Source: JALYYC01 sp039922495 (lineage in GTDB: Bacteria; Chloroflexota; Dormibacteria; CF-121). From it: a stretch of DNA of 64,000 nucleotides. Numbering within the stretch: position 1 is the stretch's first letter; every line of letters begins with the position of its first letter. Positions 35,666 through 46,522 of this stretch are shown here, one piece after another. Where the stretch lies: positions 84,919 to 148,918 of the forward strand of contig JBDTEO010000020.1 of the NCBI GenBank assembly GCA_039922495.1. Direction: 5' to 3'. Made by a program: the position numbers and the translations under genes. The notes beneath the pieces were generated by a model that searched no databases, had not been told where the DNA came from, and worked only from the letters and a program-made list of their open reading frames with translations.

Positions 35666-36124
35666 TCAGGCGGTGGGTGTGGGCGTCGACGGCACGACTC
35701 GGACGATCAGGGTGCTGCCACGAAGCCCGGTGACGACCACGGGCGTCTCGGTCGGAATGGAGCTGGCATCCTCCGTGATTGCCGGCCAGAGCTCACCGGC
35801 GACCCGGAGGTGGCCAGGGCTGTTTGGGCCGAGGATCGGGTCGGACAGCACGCCCTGGTGCCCAATCATGCTGTCGGCGCCGGACAGCAGCCGGCGACTC
35901 CCAATGTGCAGGCGCTGCACAAGGAACGGGCGCGCCGCCGCGACCCCGGCGACGCCGACGACGCCCAGGACGATGACCTGGACCAGCAGGTTGAAGCCGA
36001 GCAGGCTGGCCAGGGCCGCGGCGGCCGCGCCAATCGTGATGAAGACCGCAAAGAATGCCAGCGAGAGGACCTCGACGACCGCAAACGCGATCGCGACGAT
36101 CACCCAGAACCAGAAGCCAGGCAC
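35666..36124 (-). CDS. NfeD family membrane protein (short form)
   Basis: 152 residues: membrane segments in the first 70 residues (FWFWVIVAIAFAVVEVLSL; VFITIGAAAAALASLLG; LLVQVIVLGVVGVAGVAAA), then a small OB-fold domain (MIGHQGVLSDPILG, GHLRVAGELWPAI, PVVVTGLRGSTLIVR). Lacks the ClpP-like protease domain, so it is the short NfeD1b type that partners SPFH proteins. GTG start, divergent from the YcaQ-type gene. Confidence 0.9.
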   Translation of the reverse strand: MPGFWFWVIVAIAFAVVEVLSLAFFAVFITIGAAAAALASLLGFNLLVQVIVLGVVGVAGVAAARPFLVQRLHIGSRRLLSGADSMIGHQGVLSDPILGPNSPGHLRVAGELWPAITEDASSIPTETPVVVTGLRGSTLIVRVVPSTPTPTA

Positions 36125-36152
36125 CGGACAAAATTCTAGGCTCTTTCAAGAA

Positions 36153-37391
36153 ATGCGAACCATCTCGCCCCGTTCCGCCCGCCGGCTTGCGGTCGCCGCC
36201 CAGCGGCTCACCAACCCACGACCCGGGGCGGACGGCGAGTCGATGCTGGCCGTGATTCGCCAGCTGGGCTGCCTCCAGCTCGATCCGGTCAGCGCGGTGA
36301 CGCCCAGCCACCGGCTCGTTCTCTGGAGCCGCCTTGGCCGGTACGACCAGGCGGATCTGGATCGTCTGCTCTGGCGGGAGCGCCGCCTCTTCGAATACTG
36401 GGCGCACGCCGCCTCGATCGTGTTGACCGAGGACTACCGGATTCACAACCTGACCATGCGCCAGTACGCCCGGGCCGCGACGCCATGGTCGCGGCGAGTC
36501 CAGGGCTGGGTAGCCGAAAACGCGGCGCTTCGCGCCCACGTCCTGCGGGAACTGCGTCGGAATGGTCCGCAGCCGGCCCGCGCCTTTGCGGATCGGTCCA
36601 TCCGGCCATGGGCTGCCAGCGGCTGGAACGCGGAGCCGAATGTCGACCGCATGCTGGCCTTCCTCTGGCTCAAGGGCGACCTGATGGTGGCCCGGCGACA
36701 AAGCGGCCATCGCTGGTGGGACCTGGCCGATCGCTGCCTGCCGGAATGGACGCCACGGCAGCGGATGTCATCGGCGGCCGTCGTGAGCGCGGCAGCCCAG
36801 CGCTCCCTGCGAGCCCTCGGGGTGGCCCGGATGGTCGATATCCAGAACCATTTCATTCGGGGTCGATACCCCGGACTACCCGAGGTCCTCCGTCGGCTGG
36901 AGGGTGCGGGAACGATCCTGCCGCTAGCCGTTGGCGATGAGATGAGCACGCTGCCGGGCACCTGGTACGTCCACGCCGCCGATCTTCCAGTCCTGGATCG
37001 GATCGAGGCGGGCGATTGGGACCCGGTGACGACCCTCCTCTCCCCTTTCGACAACCTGATCTGCGACCGGGCGCGGACCCGGCGACTCTTTGATTTTGAT
37101 TTCTCGCTCGAGATCTACCTCCCGGCGGCACGCCGCCGCTATGGCTATTACGTGCTGCCCGTGCTCCACGGCGACCATCTGGTGGGACGCATCGACGTCG
37201 CCATGAACCGCGCCGAACAGCGTCTCGACCTCAAGGCCGTCCACGCGGAAACCGGAGTCGAGGTCGACGGGGCCGCCCCCCAGGTCGCCCATGCGGTCGG
37301 CGAGCTTGCCGCCTTTCTCGGTGCGACAACCGTTTCGCTTCCACGGGCAGTCCCACGCGGCTGGAAAACGGCGCTGAAGCACAGCTTCTAG
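36153..37391 (+). CDS. YcaQ/AlkZ-like DNA glycosylase (HTH_42 winged-helix family)
   Basis: About 412 residues from the ATG at 36153; the open frame begins much earlier but that part is antisense to nfeD. The HTH_42 family is recognised from the N-terminal RRLAVAAQRLTN, AVIRQLGCLQLDPVSAVTPSHRLVLWSRLG, FEYWAHAASIV and the C-terminal LLSPFDNLICDRARTRRLFDFDF. The segment LQLDPV gives a Gln-x-Asp pair, the catalytic signature of YcaQ-like glycosylases (AlkZ has Gln-x-Gln). Expected role: base excision of bulky alkylated or cross-linked nucleobases. Confidence 0.85.
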   Translation: MRTISPRSARRLAVAAQRLTNPRPGADGESMLAVIRQLGCLQLDPVSAVTPSHRLVLWSRLGRYDQADLDRLLWRERRLFEYWAHAASIVLTEDYRIHNLTMRQYARAATPWSRRVQGWVAENAALRAHVLRELRRNGPQPARAFADRSIRPWAASGWNAEPNVDRMLAFLWLKGDLMVARRQSGHRWWDLADRCLPEWTPRQRMSSAAVVSAAAQRSLRALGVARMVDIQNHFIRGRYPGLPEVLRRLEGAGTILPLAVGDEMSTLPGTWYVHAADLPVLDRIEAGDWDPVTTLLSPFDNLICDRARTRRLFDFDFSLEIYLPAARRRYGYYVLPVLHGDHLVGRIDVAMNRAEQRLDLKAVHAETGVEVDGAAPQVAHAVGELAAFLGATTVSLPRAVPRGWKTALKHSF

Positions 37392-37393
37392 CG

Positions 37394-37645
37394 CTAGGCT
37401 GCCTGGGGCCGTAACCGGCCGCGCGCGTGCCGCTCAACCGAGACCGGCATGATCCCGGCGCCCTGGATGACCTCAAGCACCTCGGTCAGCGCCGCCCCCT
37501 GGCGGCCGCGCGGAAAATCGATTCCGATGACCGTCATCGCGCCATCGCATGTCGCGCAGAGCGTCACGCCAACCGCAGCAGTTGGATCCCAGGCTCGCTG
37601 CGCGCACCCACCGCAGGAACGGCAGATCAGGTCGAAGACCATCAT
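37394..37645 (-). CDS. Small cysteine-rich (zinc-ribbon-like) protein
   Basis: About 83 residues from ATG 37645 (MMVFDLICRSCGGCAQRAWD); the frame extends up to a GTG at 37714. CRSCGGC and CATC, 24 residues apart, look like a zinc ribbon. The C-terminus is basic (VERHARGRLRPQ). Its stop is 2 bp from the convergent YcaQ-type gene's stop. I do not recognise a family; codon use matches the neighbours. Confidence 0.5.
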   Translation of the reverse strand: MMVFDLICRSCGGCAQRAWDPTAAVGVTLCATCDGAMTVIGIDFPRGRQGAALTEVLEVIQGAGIMPVSVERHARGRLRPQAA

Positions 37646-37904
37646 CGTCTGGGCCGTGCGGACATGCTCGAGATTCCCCTCCACGGCAGGTATAACGACC
37701 GACCCTAAAACCACCTTGCGGCTAGCCCTGCGAGCAGAGCGATGTTCGAGAGCCGTGGGTTCGAGCGAAGTCGGCGCATCCCTAATTTGCCCTTCGCTGA
37801 CCCGTTGCCCACTCGATGGACCGCTCGATCCGTATGGCTCAGGTGAGTGGCATCGTTCTGCTGATCCACCAAGTCGCTGGATCGACTGGATCGGGGGGTT
37901 GGTT

Positions 37905-37977
37905 AGCCGACGAGCGGATTTGAACCGCTGACCTGAGCATTACGAGGGCTCTGCTCTACCAACTGAGCTACGTCGGC
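37905..37977 (-). tRNA. tRNA-Thr (anticodon CGU)
   Basis: On the minus strand all arms form: acceptor GCCGACG/CGTCGGC, D-stem GCTC/GAGC with loop AGTTGGTA, anticodon stem GAGC/GCTC with a C-U mismatch at 31-39 and loop CTCGTAA (anticodon CGT reading ACG), T-arm AGCGG-TTCAAAT-CCGCT. The 3' CCA is not encoded. It lies 41 bp downstream of clpB on the same strand. Confidence 0.96.
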
Positions 37978-38018
37978 TCGCGGTTGAACAGTCTACCGGA
38001 GGGAAAGCGGTTGAGCCG

Positions 38019-40634
<2,616 letters not shown>

Positions 40635-40691
40635 TACTGAGATGTACCCGATACAGAATGCTGCCTAAACTTGCGCCAGCATGACACAGAA

Positions 40692-40717
40692 GAGGCCGGG
40701 CCAGCGGGCCCGGCCTC
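40692..40717 (-). terminator. GC-rich hairpin downstream of dnaK
   Basis: An 11-bp perfect stem (GAGGCCGGGCC / GGCCCGGCCTC) with a 4-base loop, 10 bp after the dnaK stop. On the minus strand it is followed by TTCTGTGT, a weak T-rich tail. It most likely ends dnaK transcription before clpB. Confidence 0.65.
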
Positions 40718-40727
40718 ACCCGCTTGG

Positions 40728-42644
40728 TTAGACCTCTTTGAAGTCCGCGTCGACGACGTCGCCTTCGGGAGCCGCGCCAGCTCCGGTGCCGGGGCCGGCA
40801 CCATCAGGCCCAGGCCCGCCCTGGCCACCCGCCGCGGCACCCTGCGCCTGCTTGTAGACCTGCTCGCCGATCTTCTGCATCGACTGCGTCAGCTCCTCGC
40901 TGGCCGACTTCATCCGCTCGATGTCGTTGTCCTTGAGCGCCTGTCGGACCGGCTCGATCTTGCTCTCCACTTCCGAGCGGAGCGCCGGATCGATCTTGTC
41001 CGCATTGTCCTTGAGCACTTTCTCGGCCTGGTAGACGAGGCTGTCCGCCTGGTTGCGGGTTTCGATTTCCTCGCGCCGCTTGCGGTCTTCGGCCGCGTTC
41101 GCCTCGGCGTCCTTGACCATCCGCTGGACCTCGTCCTTGTTCAGCGTCGTCGAGGCGGTGATCGTCACCTTCTGCTCCTTGCCGGTCCCAAGGTCCTTGG
41201 CGCGGACATTGAGGATTCCGTTGGCGTCGATGTCGAAGGCGACCTCGATTTGCGGGACACCGCGCGGTGCCGGTGGAATGCCGTCGAGGTGGAACTTGCC
41301 AAGGGTCTTGTTCGCCGACGCCATCTCGCGCTCGCCCTGGAGCACGTGGATCTCGACCGACGGCTGGCTGTCCGAGGCCGTCGAGAATACCTGGCTCTTG
41401 GAGCTTGGAATCGTGGTGTTGCGCTCGATCAGCTTGGTCATGACACCCCCAAGGGTTTCGATGCCCAGCGACAGCGGCGTCACGTCGAGCAGCAGGACGT
41501 CCTTGACCTCACCCTTCAGGACACCGGCCTGGATGGCGGCCCCGATGGCAACGACCTCATCGGGGTTCACCCCACGGTGCGGCTCCTTGCCGTTCGTCAG
41601 CTTCTTGACCAGCTCCTGGATCACCGGCATCCGCGTTGAGCCACCCACGAGGATGACTTCGTTCAGTTCCGCCGGCGACAGCTGCGCGTCCTTCAGCGCA
41701 CTGTTGAACGGCGGGACGCATCGCTCGGTCAGGTCAGCCGTAAGCTGCTCGAACTTGGCGCGGGTGATCTTCATGTCGAGGTGTTTTGGCCCGTTCTGAT
41801 CAGCCGTGATGAAGGGCAGGTTGATGTCCGTCTCTGGCCGGCTGGAGAGTTCGATCTTGGCCTTCTCCGCGGCCTCGGTCAGGCGTTGAAGCGCCTGCCG
41901 GTCGCTGCGGAGATCGATTCCCTGTTCCTTCTTGAACTCGTCGGCGATGTAGTCCACGAGCCGGCGGTCATAGTCGTCGCCACCGAGGTGGGTATCGCCA
42001 TTGGTCGCCTTGACCTCGAAGACACCTTCACCGACCTCCAGCACCGAGACGTCATAGGTCCCACCACCGAGGTCGAAGACCAGAATCTTTTCGTTTTCCT
42101 TCTTATCGAGCCCGTAGGCCAGCGACGCCGCCGTCGGCTCGTTGATGATGCGGATCACGTTGAGGCCCGCGATCTGGCCCGCGTTCTTGGTTGCCTGCCG
42201 CTGCGAATCGTTGAAGTAGGCCGGGACGGTGATGACGACGTCCGTGACCTTCTCGCCGAGATAGGCCTCGGCGTCGGTCTTGAGTTTTTGCAGGATCATC
42301 GCGGAGATCTGTTCCGGCGTGTAGCGCTGACCCTGGATTTCGACCTCGACCCGGCCATCCTTGCCGGGCACGGTCTTGTAGGGGACCATCTTCCGCTCCT
42401 GGTCCACCTCGTTGAAGTTGCGTCCCATGAAGCGCTTGATGGAGAACACCGTGTTCTCCGGATTGACGGCGGCCTGGCGACGGGCCAGCTGGCCGACAAG
42501 GCGCTCGCCGGACTTGGTGAAGGCTACGACGGACGGCGTGGTCCGGCCGCCCTCGGCATTGGGGATGACGACCGGTTCGCCACCTTCCATGACGGCGACC
42601 ACAGAGTTGGTGGTCCCGAGATCGATTCCAACGGTCTTTCCCAT
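40728..42644 (-). CDS. dnaK: Hsp70 chaperone DnaK
   Basis: 638 residues. ATPase domain opens KTVGIDLGTTNSVVAVMEGG; NEPTAASLAYGLDKK, VFDLGGGTYDVSVLEVG and ILVGGSTRMPVIQELV are the three Hsp70 signatures. Substrate domain LLLDVTPLSLGIETLGG; the C-terminal lid ends in a Gly/Ala/Pro-rich linker and DVVDADFKEV. AAGGAG Shine-Dalgarno 10 bases before the ATG. grpE and dnaJ are not adjacent. No CIRCE or complete HAIR operator is visible upstream. Confidence 0.98.
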   Translation of the reverse strand: MGKTVGIDLGTTNSVVAVMEGGEPVVIPNAEGGRTTPSVVAFTKSGERLVGQLARRQAAVNPENTVFSIKRFMGRNFNEVDQERKMVPYKTVPGKDGRVEVEIQGQRYTPEQISAMILQKLKTDAEAYLGEKVTDVVITVPAYFNDSQRQATKNAGQIAGLNVIRIINEPTAASLAYGLDKKENEKILVFDLGGGTYDVSVLEVGEGVFEVKATNGDTHLGGDDYDRRLVDYIADEFKKEQGIDLRSDRQALQRLTEAAEKAKIELSSRPETDINLPFITADQNGPKHLDMKITRAKFEQLTADLTERCVPPFNSALKDAQLSPAELNEVILVGGSTRMPVIQELVKKLTNGKEPHRGVNPDEVVAIGAAIQAGVLKGEVKDVLLLDVTPLSLGIETLGGVMTKLIERNTTIPSSKSQVFSTASDSQPSVEIHVLQGEREMASANKTLGKFHLDGIPPAPRGVPQIEVAFDIDANGILNVRAKDLGTGKEQKVTITASTTLNKDEVQRMVKDAEANAAEDRKRREEIETRNQADSLVYQAEKVLKDNADKIDPALRSEVESKIEPVRQALKDNDIERMKSASEELTQSMQKIGEQVYKQAQGAAAGGQGGPGPDGAGPGTGAGAAPEGDVVDADFKEV

Positions 42645-42708
42645 CCTGATTTACTCCTTCAAATTCCCGCCGCCCACACCGCTCAAGGCGCCCGGGCTGA
42701 CTGGCCCG

Positions 42709-42737
42709 TATATACCCTCGCGATTTAGGCCCTAAAC
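42709..42737. promoter_or_regulatory. Candidate dnaK promoter/operator with dyad in the dnaK-trkA intergenic region
   Basis: A dyad TTTAGG-C-CCTAAA occupies 42724-42736 and a TATATA box 42709-42714. Read toward dnaK, TATATA would be a -10 and the dyad would cover a -35 (GTTTAG) at 17-bp spacing. A GTTTAGGC sequence also occurs 29 bp upstream of clpB (40663-40670). This is pattern reading only; no known heat-shock operator fits. Confidence 0.35.
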
Positions 42738-42789
42738 GATACTTTTTTGGCGGGGTGTAGCGGAAGCGCGCGTAGAATTACCTGCGGTC

Positions 42790-43188
42790 ATGCGTACGGT
42801 TATCGTCGGGTGCGGTCGGGTCGGCGCCAGCCTGGCCAAGCAGTTGAGCGAAGAAGGTGATGCGGTGACGGTCGTCGACTCGAACGAGGCGGCCTTCAAC
42901 CGCCTTGGCGAAGACTTCACGGGAGAGATGATCTTCGGCACCGCCGTCGACGAGGACGTGCTCCGCCGCGCGGGGACCGAAAACGCCGACGCGTTTGTCG
43001 CCGTGACCAACGCCGACACGACGAATATCATGGCGGCCCAGCTCGCGCAGCACCTCTTTAACGTCCACAAGGTGATTTGCCGGATCTATGATCCGGCCCG
43101 CGCCGACGTCTACCGCGAATTGGGCCTTGACACGATCTGCCCGACCACCATCGGTGCCGAGAAGGTGAAGCGCTTCTTTACGCGGTAG
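42790..43188 (+). CDS. Single-domain TrkA-N (RCK_N) NAD-binding protein
   Basis: 132 residues, one Rossmann domain only: MRTVIVGCGRVGASLAKQL (GxGxxG), acidic VVDSNEAAF after beta-2, FGTAVDEDVLRRAGTENADAFVAVTNADTTN and KVICRIYDPARADVYRELG. This is the RCK_N/TrkA-N domain that gates Trk/Ktr K+ channels on NAD(H) or ATP binding. The RCK_C half and any channel gene are missing nearby. It is followed immediately by a small membrane protein and a membrane-anchored stress protein, which may be its partners. Confidence 0.9.
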   Translation: MRTVIVGCGRVGASLAKQLSEEGDAVTVVDSNEAAFNRLGEDFTGEMIFGTAVDEDVLRRAGTENADAFVAVTNADTTNIMAAQLAQHLFNVHKVICRIYDPARADVYRELGLDTICPTTIGAEKVKRFFTR

Positions 43189-43362
43189 ATGGCACCTTAT
43201 CGATTCACGCAGGGAGTTGGCATCCTCGCCCTGATCCTCGGCCTCGCCGTCCTCCTGCGCGACCTGATCCAGGTCCATTCCATCCCCTATGCCGTCGCGG
43301 GGATTGGGTTGCTGGCCTTCGGGGCGTGGCGACTGCAAATCGCGGCGCGAACTCGCCCGTGA
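43189..43362 (+). CDS. 57-residue two-helix membrane protein
   Basis: Reads MAPYRFTQGVGILALILGLA through a second helix SIPYAVAGIGLLAFGAW and ends with a basic tail RTRP. The ATG directly abuts the trkA-N stop (TAGATG), and its TGA overlaps the next gene's GTG as GTGA, so it is clearly in an operon with both. Too short to assign a family. Two hydrophobic stretches are separated by LRDLIQVH. It could anchor or link the flanking proteins. Confidence 0.7.
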   Translation: MAPYRFTQGVGILALILGLAVLLRDLIQVHSIPYAVAGIGLLAFGAWRLQIAARTRP

Positions 43363-43943
43363 CGCTCGTCCTGAGCCCGCTGGGCATCACCCTGGCGGTG
43401 GGGTTCACCGTTGGGCTGGCCGGCACCCTTGGCTGGATGCTGCGGGTGCCGCCGCCGGCGCCTCGCGGCGCGACGAGCACGGTGCGTTCGGTGCAGGCGA
43501 TCCGAAAGGTGCTGGTGCCGATCATCGACCTGGGCGCGTCGGTCCGCGCGGTCGAGCTGGCGGCCCGCCTCAACCAGGGTCACAAGGCGGAAATGGTGAT
43601 CGTCTACGTGCACGAGATCCCGCTGCAGGCTCCCCTGGCGACGCCGGAACGGGATCCGAAGATCCAGCGAGCGCTCGACGCCGCCGCGTTCATCGCGATG
43701 CAGCACGCCATCGAGCCCCGGACCAAGGTGAACGTGGCGAGACAGGCCGGCCATCGGATCGTCGAGATCGCTCGCGAAGAGGGCGTCGACCTGATTGTGA
43801 TGGGCATCAGCCACGTCAACCGGCCCAACGAAGGAACCCTCGGCCGGATCGCGGAGTATGTGATGCGCAACGCGCCGTGTGAGGTCGTTGTCGATCGGGT
43901 TCCCCGTCAGAAGGTGTCGCTAATTCCGACTGAGACGGCCTGA
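43359..43943 (+). CDS. Membrane-anchored universal stress protein
   Basis: About 194 residues from the GTG at 43359, set by the GTGA overlap. One N-terminal membrane helix (LGITLAVGFTVGLAGTLGWML), a Pro-rich linker, then a UspA fold: IRKVLVPIIDLGASVRAVELAARLN, EMVIVYVHEIPL, LIVMGISHVNRPNEGTLGRIAEYVMRNAPCEVVV. The ATP-binding G2xG9xG(S/T) motif is only partly kept. UspA domains are normally soluble or attached to transporters; a bare membrane-anchored form beside TrkA-N suggests a K+ or osmotic stress role. Confidence 0.85.
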   Translation: MTLVLSPLGITLAVGFTVGLAGTLGWMLRVPPPAPRGATSTVRSVQAIRKVLVPIIDLGASVRAVELAARLNQGHKAEMVIVYVHEIPLQAPLATPERDPKIQRALDAAAFIAMQHAIEPRTKVNVARQAGHRIVEIAREEGVDLIVMGISHVNRPNEGTLGRIAEYVMRNAPCEVVVDRVPRQKVSLIPTETA

Positions 43944-43955
43944 GCGGGAACCGCC

Positions 43956-44369
43956 TCAGCTCGCGAGCTTGTTGTCGAGCCGGTCGCCGTACGGCAGACC
44001 AAGCGTCGCGCGAATCTCCAGGCTGAGTCGAGCCAGGATCACACGTGACTTCAGAAAGTACCGCTGCACGTTCGGGGCATTGTGCCACCAGAGGTTGTCT
44101 TCCGGACCGGCGTTGCTCAGGATCCAGATCGGAATCGCCCCGGCCACGGGATCGGGCGCCCAGTTTTCGATCAGGTCGCGCCCCGCGACGTCCGGAAGCC
44201 GCAGGTCGATCAGGATCAACGCCGGGACCCGGCCACGGACGAATTGGTCCGCGTCCACGCCGTTACGCACATGTTCTAGCGGAATCCCGTCTTTGCGAAG
44301 CTGCTCAAGATAGAGGTTTGCCGCATCCTGGTCATCCTCGACCAGGAGAACCCGCCGCTCCCGTGCCAC
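43956..44369 (-). CDS. Single-domain response regulator (REC)
   Basis: 137 residues, receiver domain only. Acidic pocket Glu11-Asp12-Asp13 (VLLVEDDQD), phospho-acceptor Asp55 in LILIDLRLPDVAGRDLIE, Ser in WILSNAG at the switch Thr/Ser position and Lys in RYFLKSRV. No output domain, so it acts through protein contacts like CheY or Spo0F. GTG start. Convergent with the stress protein (12 bp). No histidine kinase in the window. Confidence 0.9.
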   Translation of the reverse strand: MARERRVLLVEDDQDAANLYLEQLRKDGIPLEHVRNGVDADQFVRGRVPALILIDLRLPDVAGRDLIENWAPDPVAGAIPIWILSNAGPEDNLWWHNAPNVQRYFLKSRVILARLSLEIRATLGLPYGDRLDNKLAS

Positions 44370-44421
44370 ACCGCGACATTAGGCAATCAGTGTTGCGGCG
44401 AGCCTTGCAGCCCAGGCGCCG

Positions 44422-44808
44422 TCAGGCTGGTCTGATCGTTCGTTTCGCGGTTCGGTACGCATCGAGGGCGCAATACCCCCAGAGGGCGAGCCCGCCAATA
44501 TCGAGCGGTATTCCAAGTGGCAATCCGATGACGCTCAGGTCGAGTTCGGTCCCAAGCACCAGCGGGCCGACGATGGCCACGAAGAAGCCGAGTCCACGAA
44601 GCGGCGCTCTCGCATACCAGTGACCCAGCCCGGGGATGACGGAAAGGCGGGCAGCCCGAGCCGGGCTGAGCGGCGCCTCGCCGGCGGCCGGTCGGGGTCC
44701 CTCGACCACCTGACCCTCGACCGGTTGCGCCCGCAACTGCGTGCCACAGGCCGGGCAAAACGCGGCGGTCGGGGAGACCGGTTGGTGACAGCGCGGACAG
44801 GTTTCCAT
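44422..44808 (-). CDS. Zinc-ribbon membrane protein
   Basis: 128 residues: N-terminal zinc ribbon (CPRCHQPVSPTAAFCPACG), a Pro/Gly-rich linker and two to three hydrophobic segments in the C-terminal half (LSVIPGLGHWYARAPLRGLGFF, LGLPLGIPLDIGGLALWGYCA-type). The second half resembles TM2-domain-like proteins with 'PGxGHxY'. Function unknown. ATG start; divergent from the CoA-transferase operon. Confidence 0.75.
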   Translation of the reverse strand: METCPRCHQPVSPTAAFCPACGTQLRAQPVEGQVVEGPRPAAGEAPLSPARAARLSVIPGLGHWYARAPLRGLGFFVAIVGPLVLGTELDLSVIGLPLGIPLDIGGLALWGYCALDAYRTAKRTIRPA

Positions 44809-44828
44809 CAGCTACTAGCATTATCCCG

Positions 44829-45776
44829 GTGCCCGGCGCGCAATCATCCATGTCCTCCGCAGCTCCGAAACGACGGACGCTGGCGGACGCGATCGCCGAG
44901 AACGTCGCCGACGGCGACGCGATTGCCCTTGGCCTCGCCCTCGAGTCCGGCATTCCGTTCGCCGCGGTCCACGAGATCATTCGGCAGGGCCGGACCGACC
45001 TGACGCTGATCGGCCCCATTTCCGACATGGCGTTCGATCAATTGATTGGCGCGGGTACGGTCGCCCGGGTAGTCGCGGCCTGGGTCGGCAACGTGGCGGG
45101 CGGATCAGGGTACGCCTTCCGGCGGGCGGTTGAGGATGGGATGCCGCGACCGATCGAGGTCGTGGACCATTCCAATTTCAGTGTGGGCCTGGCCTTGAAG
45201 GCGGCGGCCATGGGTCTCCCCTACCTGCCAACCTTCACCGGGATCGGCGGGGACATCGTCAAGGATCATCCTGGAATCCGTTCGGTGGATGATCCCTTCG
45301 GCGGTCCATCCCTACTGGCCGTCGCCGCGCTGCGCCCCGACGTCGCCATCATCCACGTGCAGCGCGCGGACGAGGAGGGAAATGCGCATCTCTGGGGAAA
45401 CCTCGGCCTCACGGTCGAAGCCGCCTATGCGGCCCGCCGAACCGTGGTCATCTGCGAGGAGATCGTCGCGCGCGAGGTCATTCGCAGCGATCCGAACCGG
45501 ACGCTGATTCCGGGGTTCCTGGTCAGCGCCGTCGTCGAAGAGCCGGGCGGGGCCCTGCCGGCCTCCGTCCAGGGGTACTGGCACCGGGACTTCGCTCCCT
45601 TCCTTGACTACCACCGCACGTCGCGAACGCTCGACGGCTACGCGGCCTGGCTTTCGGAATGGGTCCACGGCGTCCCAGACCGGGCCGCCTACCTCCGGAA
45701 GCTTGGCGATCCCGCCCTGGCACGACTGCGGGTCGAGGCAACGCGGTTGGCGGCCCCGGCGAACTTCGCCCCATGA
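44829..45776 (+). CDS. CoA-transferase family I, alpha subunit (GctA/IpdA-like)
   Basis: 315 residues from GTG 44829, or about 308 from ATG 44850. Family I CoA-transferase alpha fold: DAIAENVADGDAIALGL, GGSGYAFRRAVEDGMPRPIEVVDHSNFSVGLALKAAAMGLPYLP, PDVAIIHVQRADEEGNAHLWG. This matches glutaconate CoA-transferase subunit A and its IpdA relatives. Acts as heterodimer with the next gene, coupled by an ATGA overlap. The substrate could be glutaconate-like, a steroid-ring fragment or another dicarboxylate. Confidence 0.88.
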   Translation: MPGAQSSMSSAAPKRRTLADAIAENVADGDAIALGLALESGIPFAAVHEIIRQGRTDLTLIGPISDMAFDQLIGAGTVARVVAAWVGNVAGGSGYAFRRAVEDGMPRPIEVVDHSNFSVGLALKAAAMGLPYLPTFTGIGGDIVKDHPGIRSVDDPFGGPSLLAVAALRPDVAIIHVQRADEEGNAHLWGNLGLTVEAAYAARRTVVICEEIVAREVIRSDPNRTLIPGFLVSAVVEEPGGALPASVQGYWHRDFAPFLDYHRTSRTLDGYAAWLSEWVHGVPDRAAYLRKLGDPALARLRVEATRLAAPANFAP

Positions 45777-46522
45777 CCAGCATGTACACGAGCCGGGAAT
45801 TGATGGTGGTGGCCGCCGCCCGGGAGATCCGCGACCGCGAGATCGTGTTCGTCGGGATGCGGTTGCCGCTGCTGGGCTTCGGGCTGGCCAAAGCGACGCA
45901 TGCCCCGCACGCGGTTGGGCTCTTCGAGAACGGCGTGATCCGCGACCGACCGGCCGAAAGCTTCATCTACACGATGGGGGATCCGCCCAACATTGCCGGC
46001 GCGGTGGCCTGCCTCGGCTTGATCGAAGTCATGAGCCTCCTGCAGCAGGGCCGGGTCGACGTCGGGTTCCTCGGCGGCGCCGAAATCGACCCCGAGGGAA
46101 ACCTCAACACGACTCGGACCTATCCGGACGGTCGCCTGGTGCGGCTCCCGGGGAGTGGCGGCGCCGGCGACATCGCCTCGCTGGCTCAGCGCACCGTTCT
46201 CATCATGGAGCACGAACCACGGCGCTTTCGGGAGCATGTCGCCTACATCACCTCCCCAGGACACTACCCGGGGCGTCGGCGGGGCGGGCCCGCCACGCTC
46301 ATCACCACGCTCGGCGTCTTCGACCTGCGGGGCGGTCGCTTCGGCGTCAAGACGCTACATCCCGGTGTCCCGGTGGACACGCTCCGCCTTTCCACCGGAT
46401 TCGCGCTCGAGGTCGAGGCTGACGTCCCGACCACGCCGCCGCCCAGCCCTGCGGAGCTCGCCTACATCCGTCAGGCCGATCCGCAGGGGTTCTGGACCGG
46501 CGATACCCGGAAGGCTGGATGA
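45773..46522 (+). CDS. CoA-transferase family I, beta subunit (GctB/IpdB-like)
   Basis: About 249 residues from ATG 45773 (ATGA overlap with the alpha gene). HAVGLFENGVIRDRP places a Glu (residue 52) where GctB has its catalytic Glu54; VGFLGGAEIDPEGNLNTTR and LPGSGGAGDIASLAQRT are beta-subunit signatures. Retention of Glu suggests a functional CoA-thioester active site, though IpdAB-type hydrolases also keep acidic residues. Followed by the ligase gene with a second ATGA overlap. Confidence 0.88.
   Translation: MTSMYTSRELMVVAAAREIRDREIVFVGMRLPLLGFGLAKATHAPHAVGLFENGVIRDRPAESFIYTMGDPPNIAGAVACLGLIEVMSLLQQGRVDVGFLGGAEIDPEGNLNTTRTYPDGRLVRLPGSGGAGDIASLAQRTVLIMEHEPRRFREHVAYITSPGHYPGRRRGGPATLITTLGVFDLRGGRFGVKTLHPGVPVDTLRLSTGFALEVEADVPTTPPPSPAELAYIRQADPQGFWTGDTRKAG

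Noticed and set aside
35673..36152. N-terminal 160 codons of the long open frame containing the YcaQ-type gene
   Set aside because: Antisense to nfeD; the family N-terminus starts at the ATG at 36153.
37735..37800. GGTTCGAG sequence resembling a T-loop, possible second tRNA
   Set aside because: No acceptor, D or anticodon stem pairs around it on either strand.
42645..42789. Search for CIRCE or HAIR operator upstream of dnaK
   Set aside because: Only a single CTTGAG half-site is seen; no second half at the right distance.
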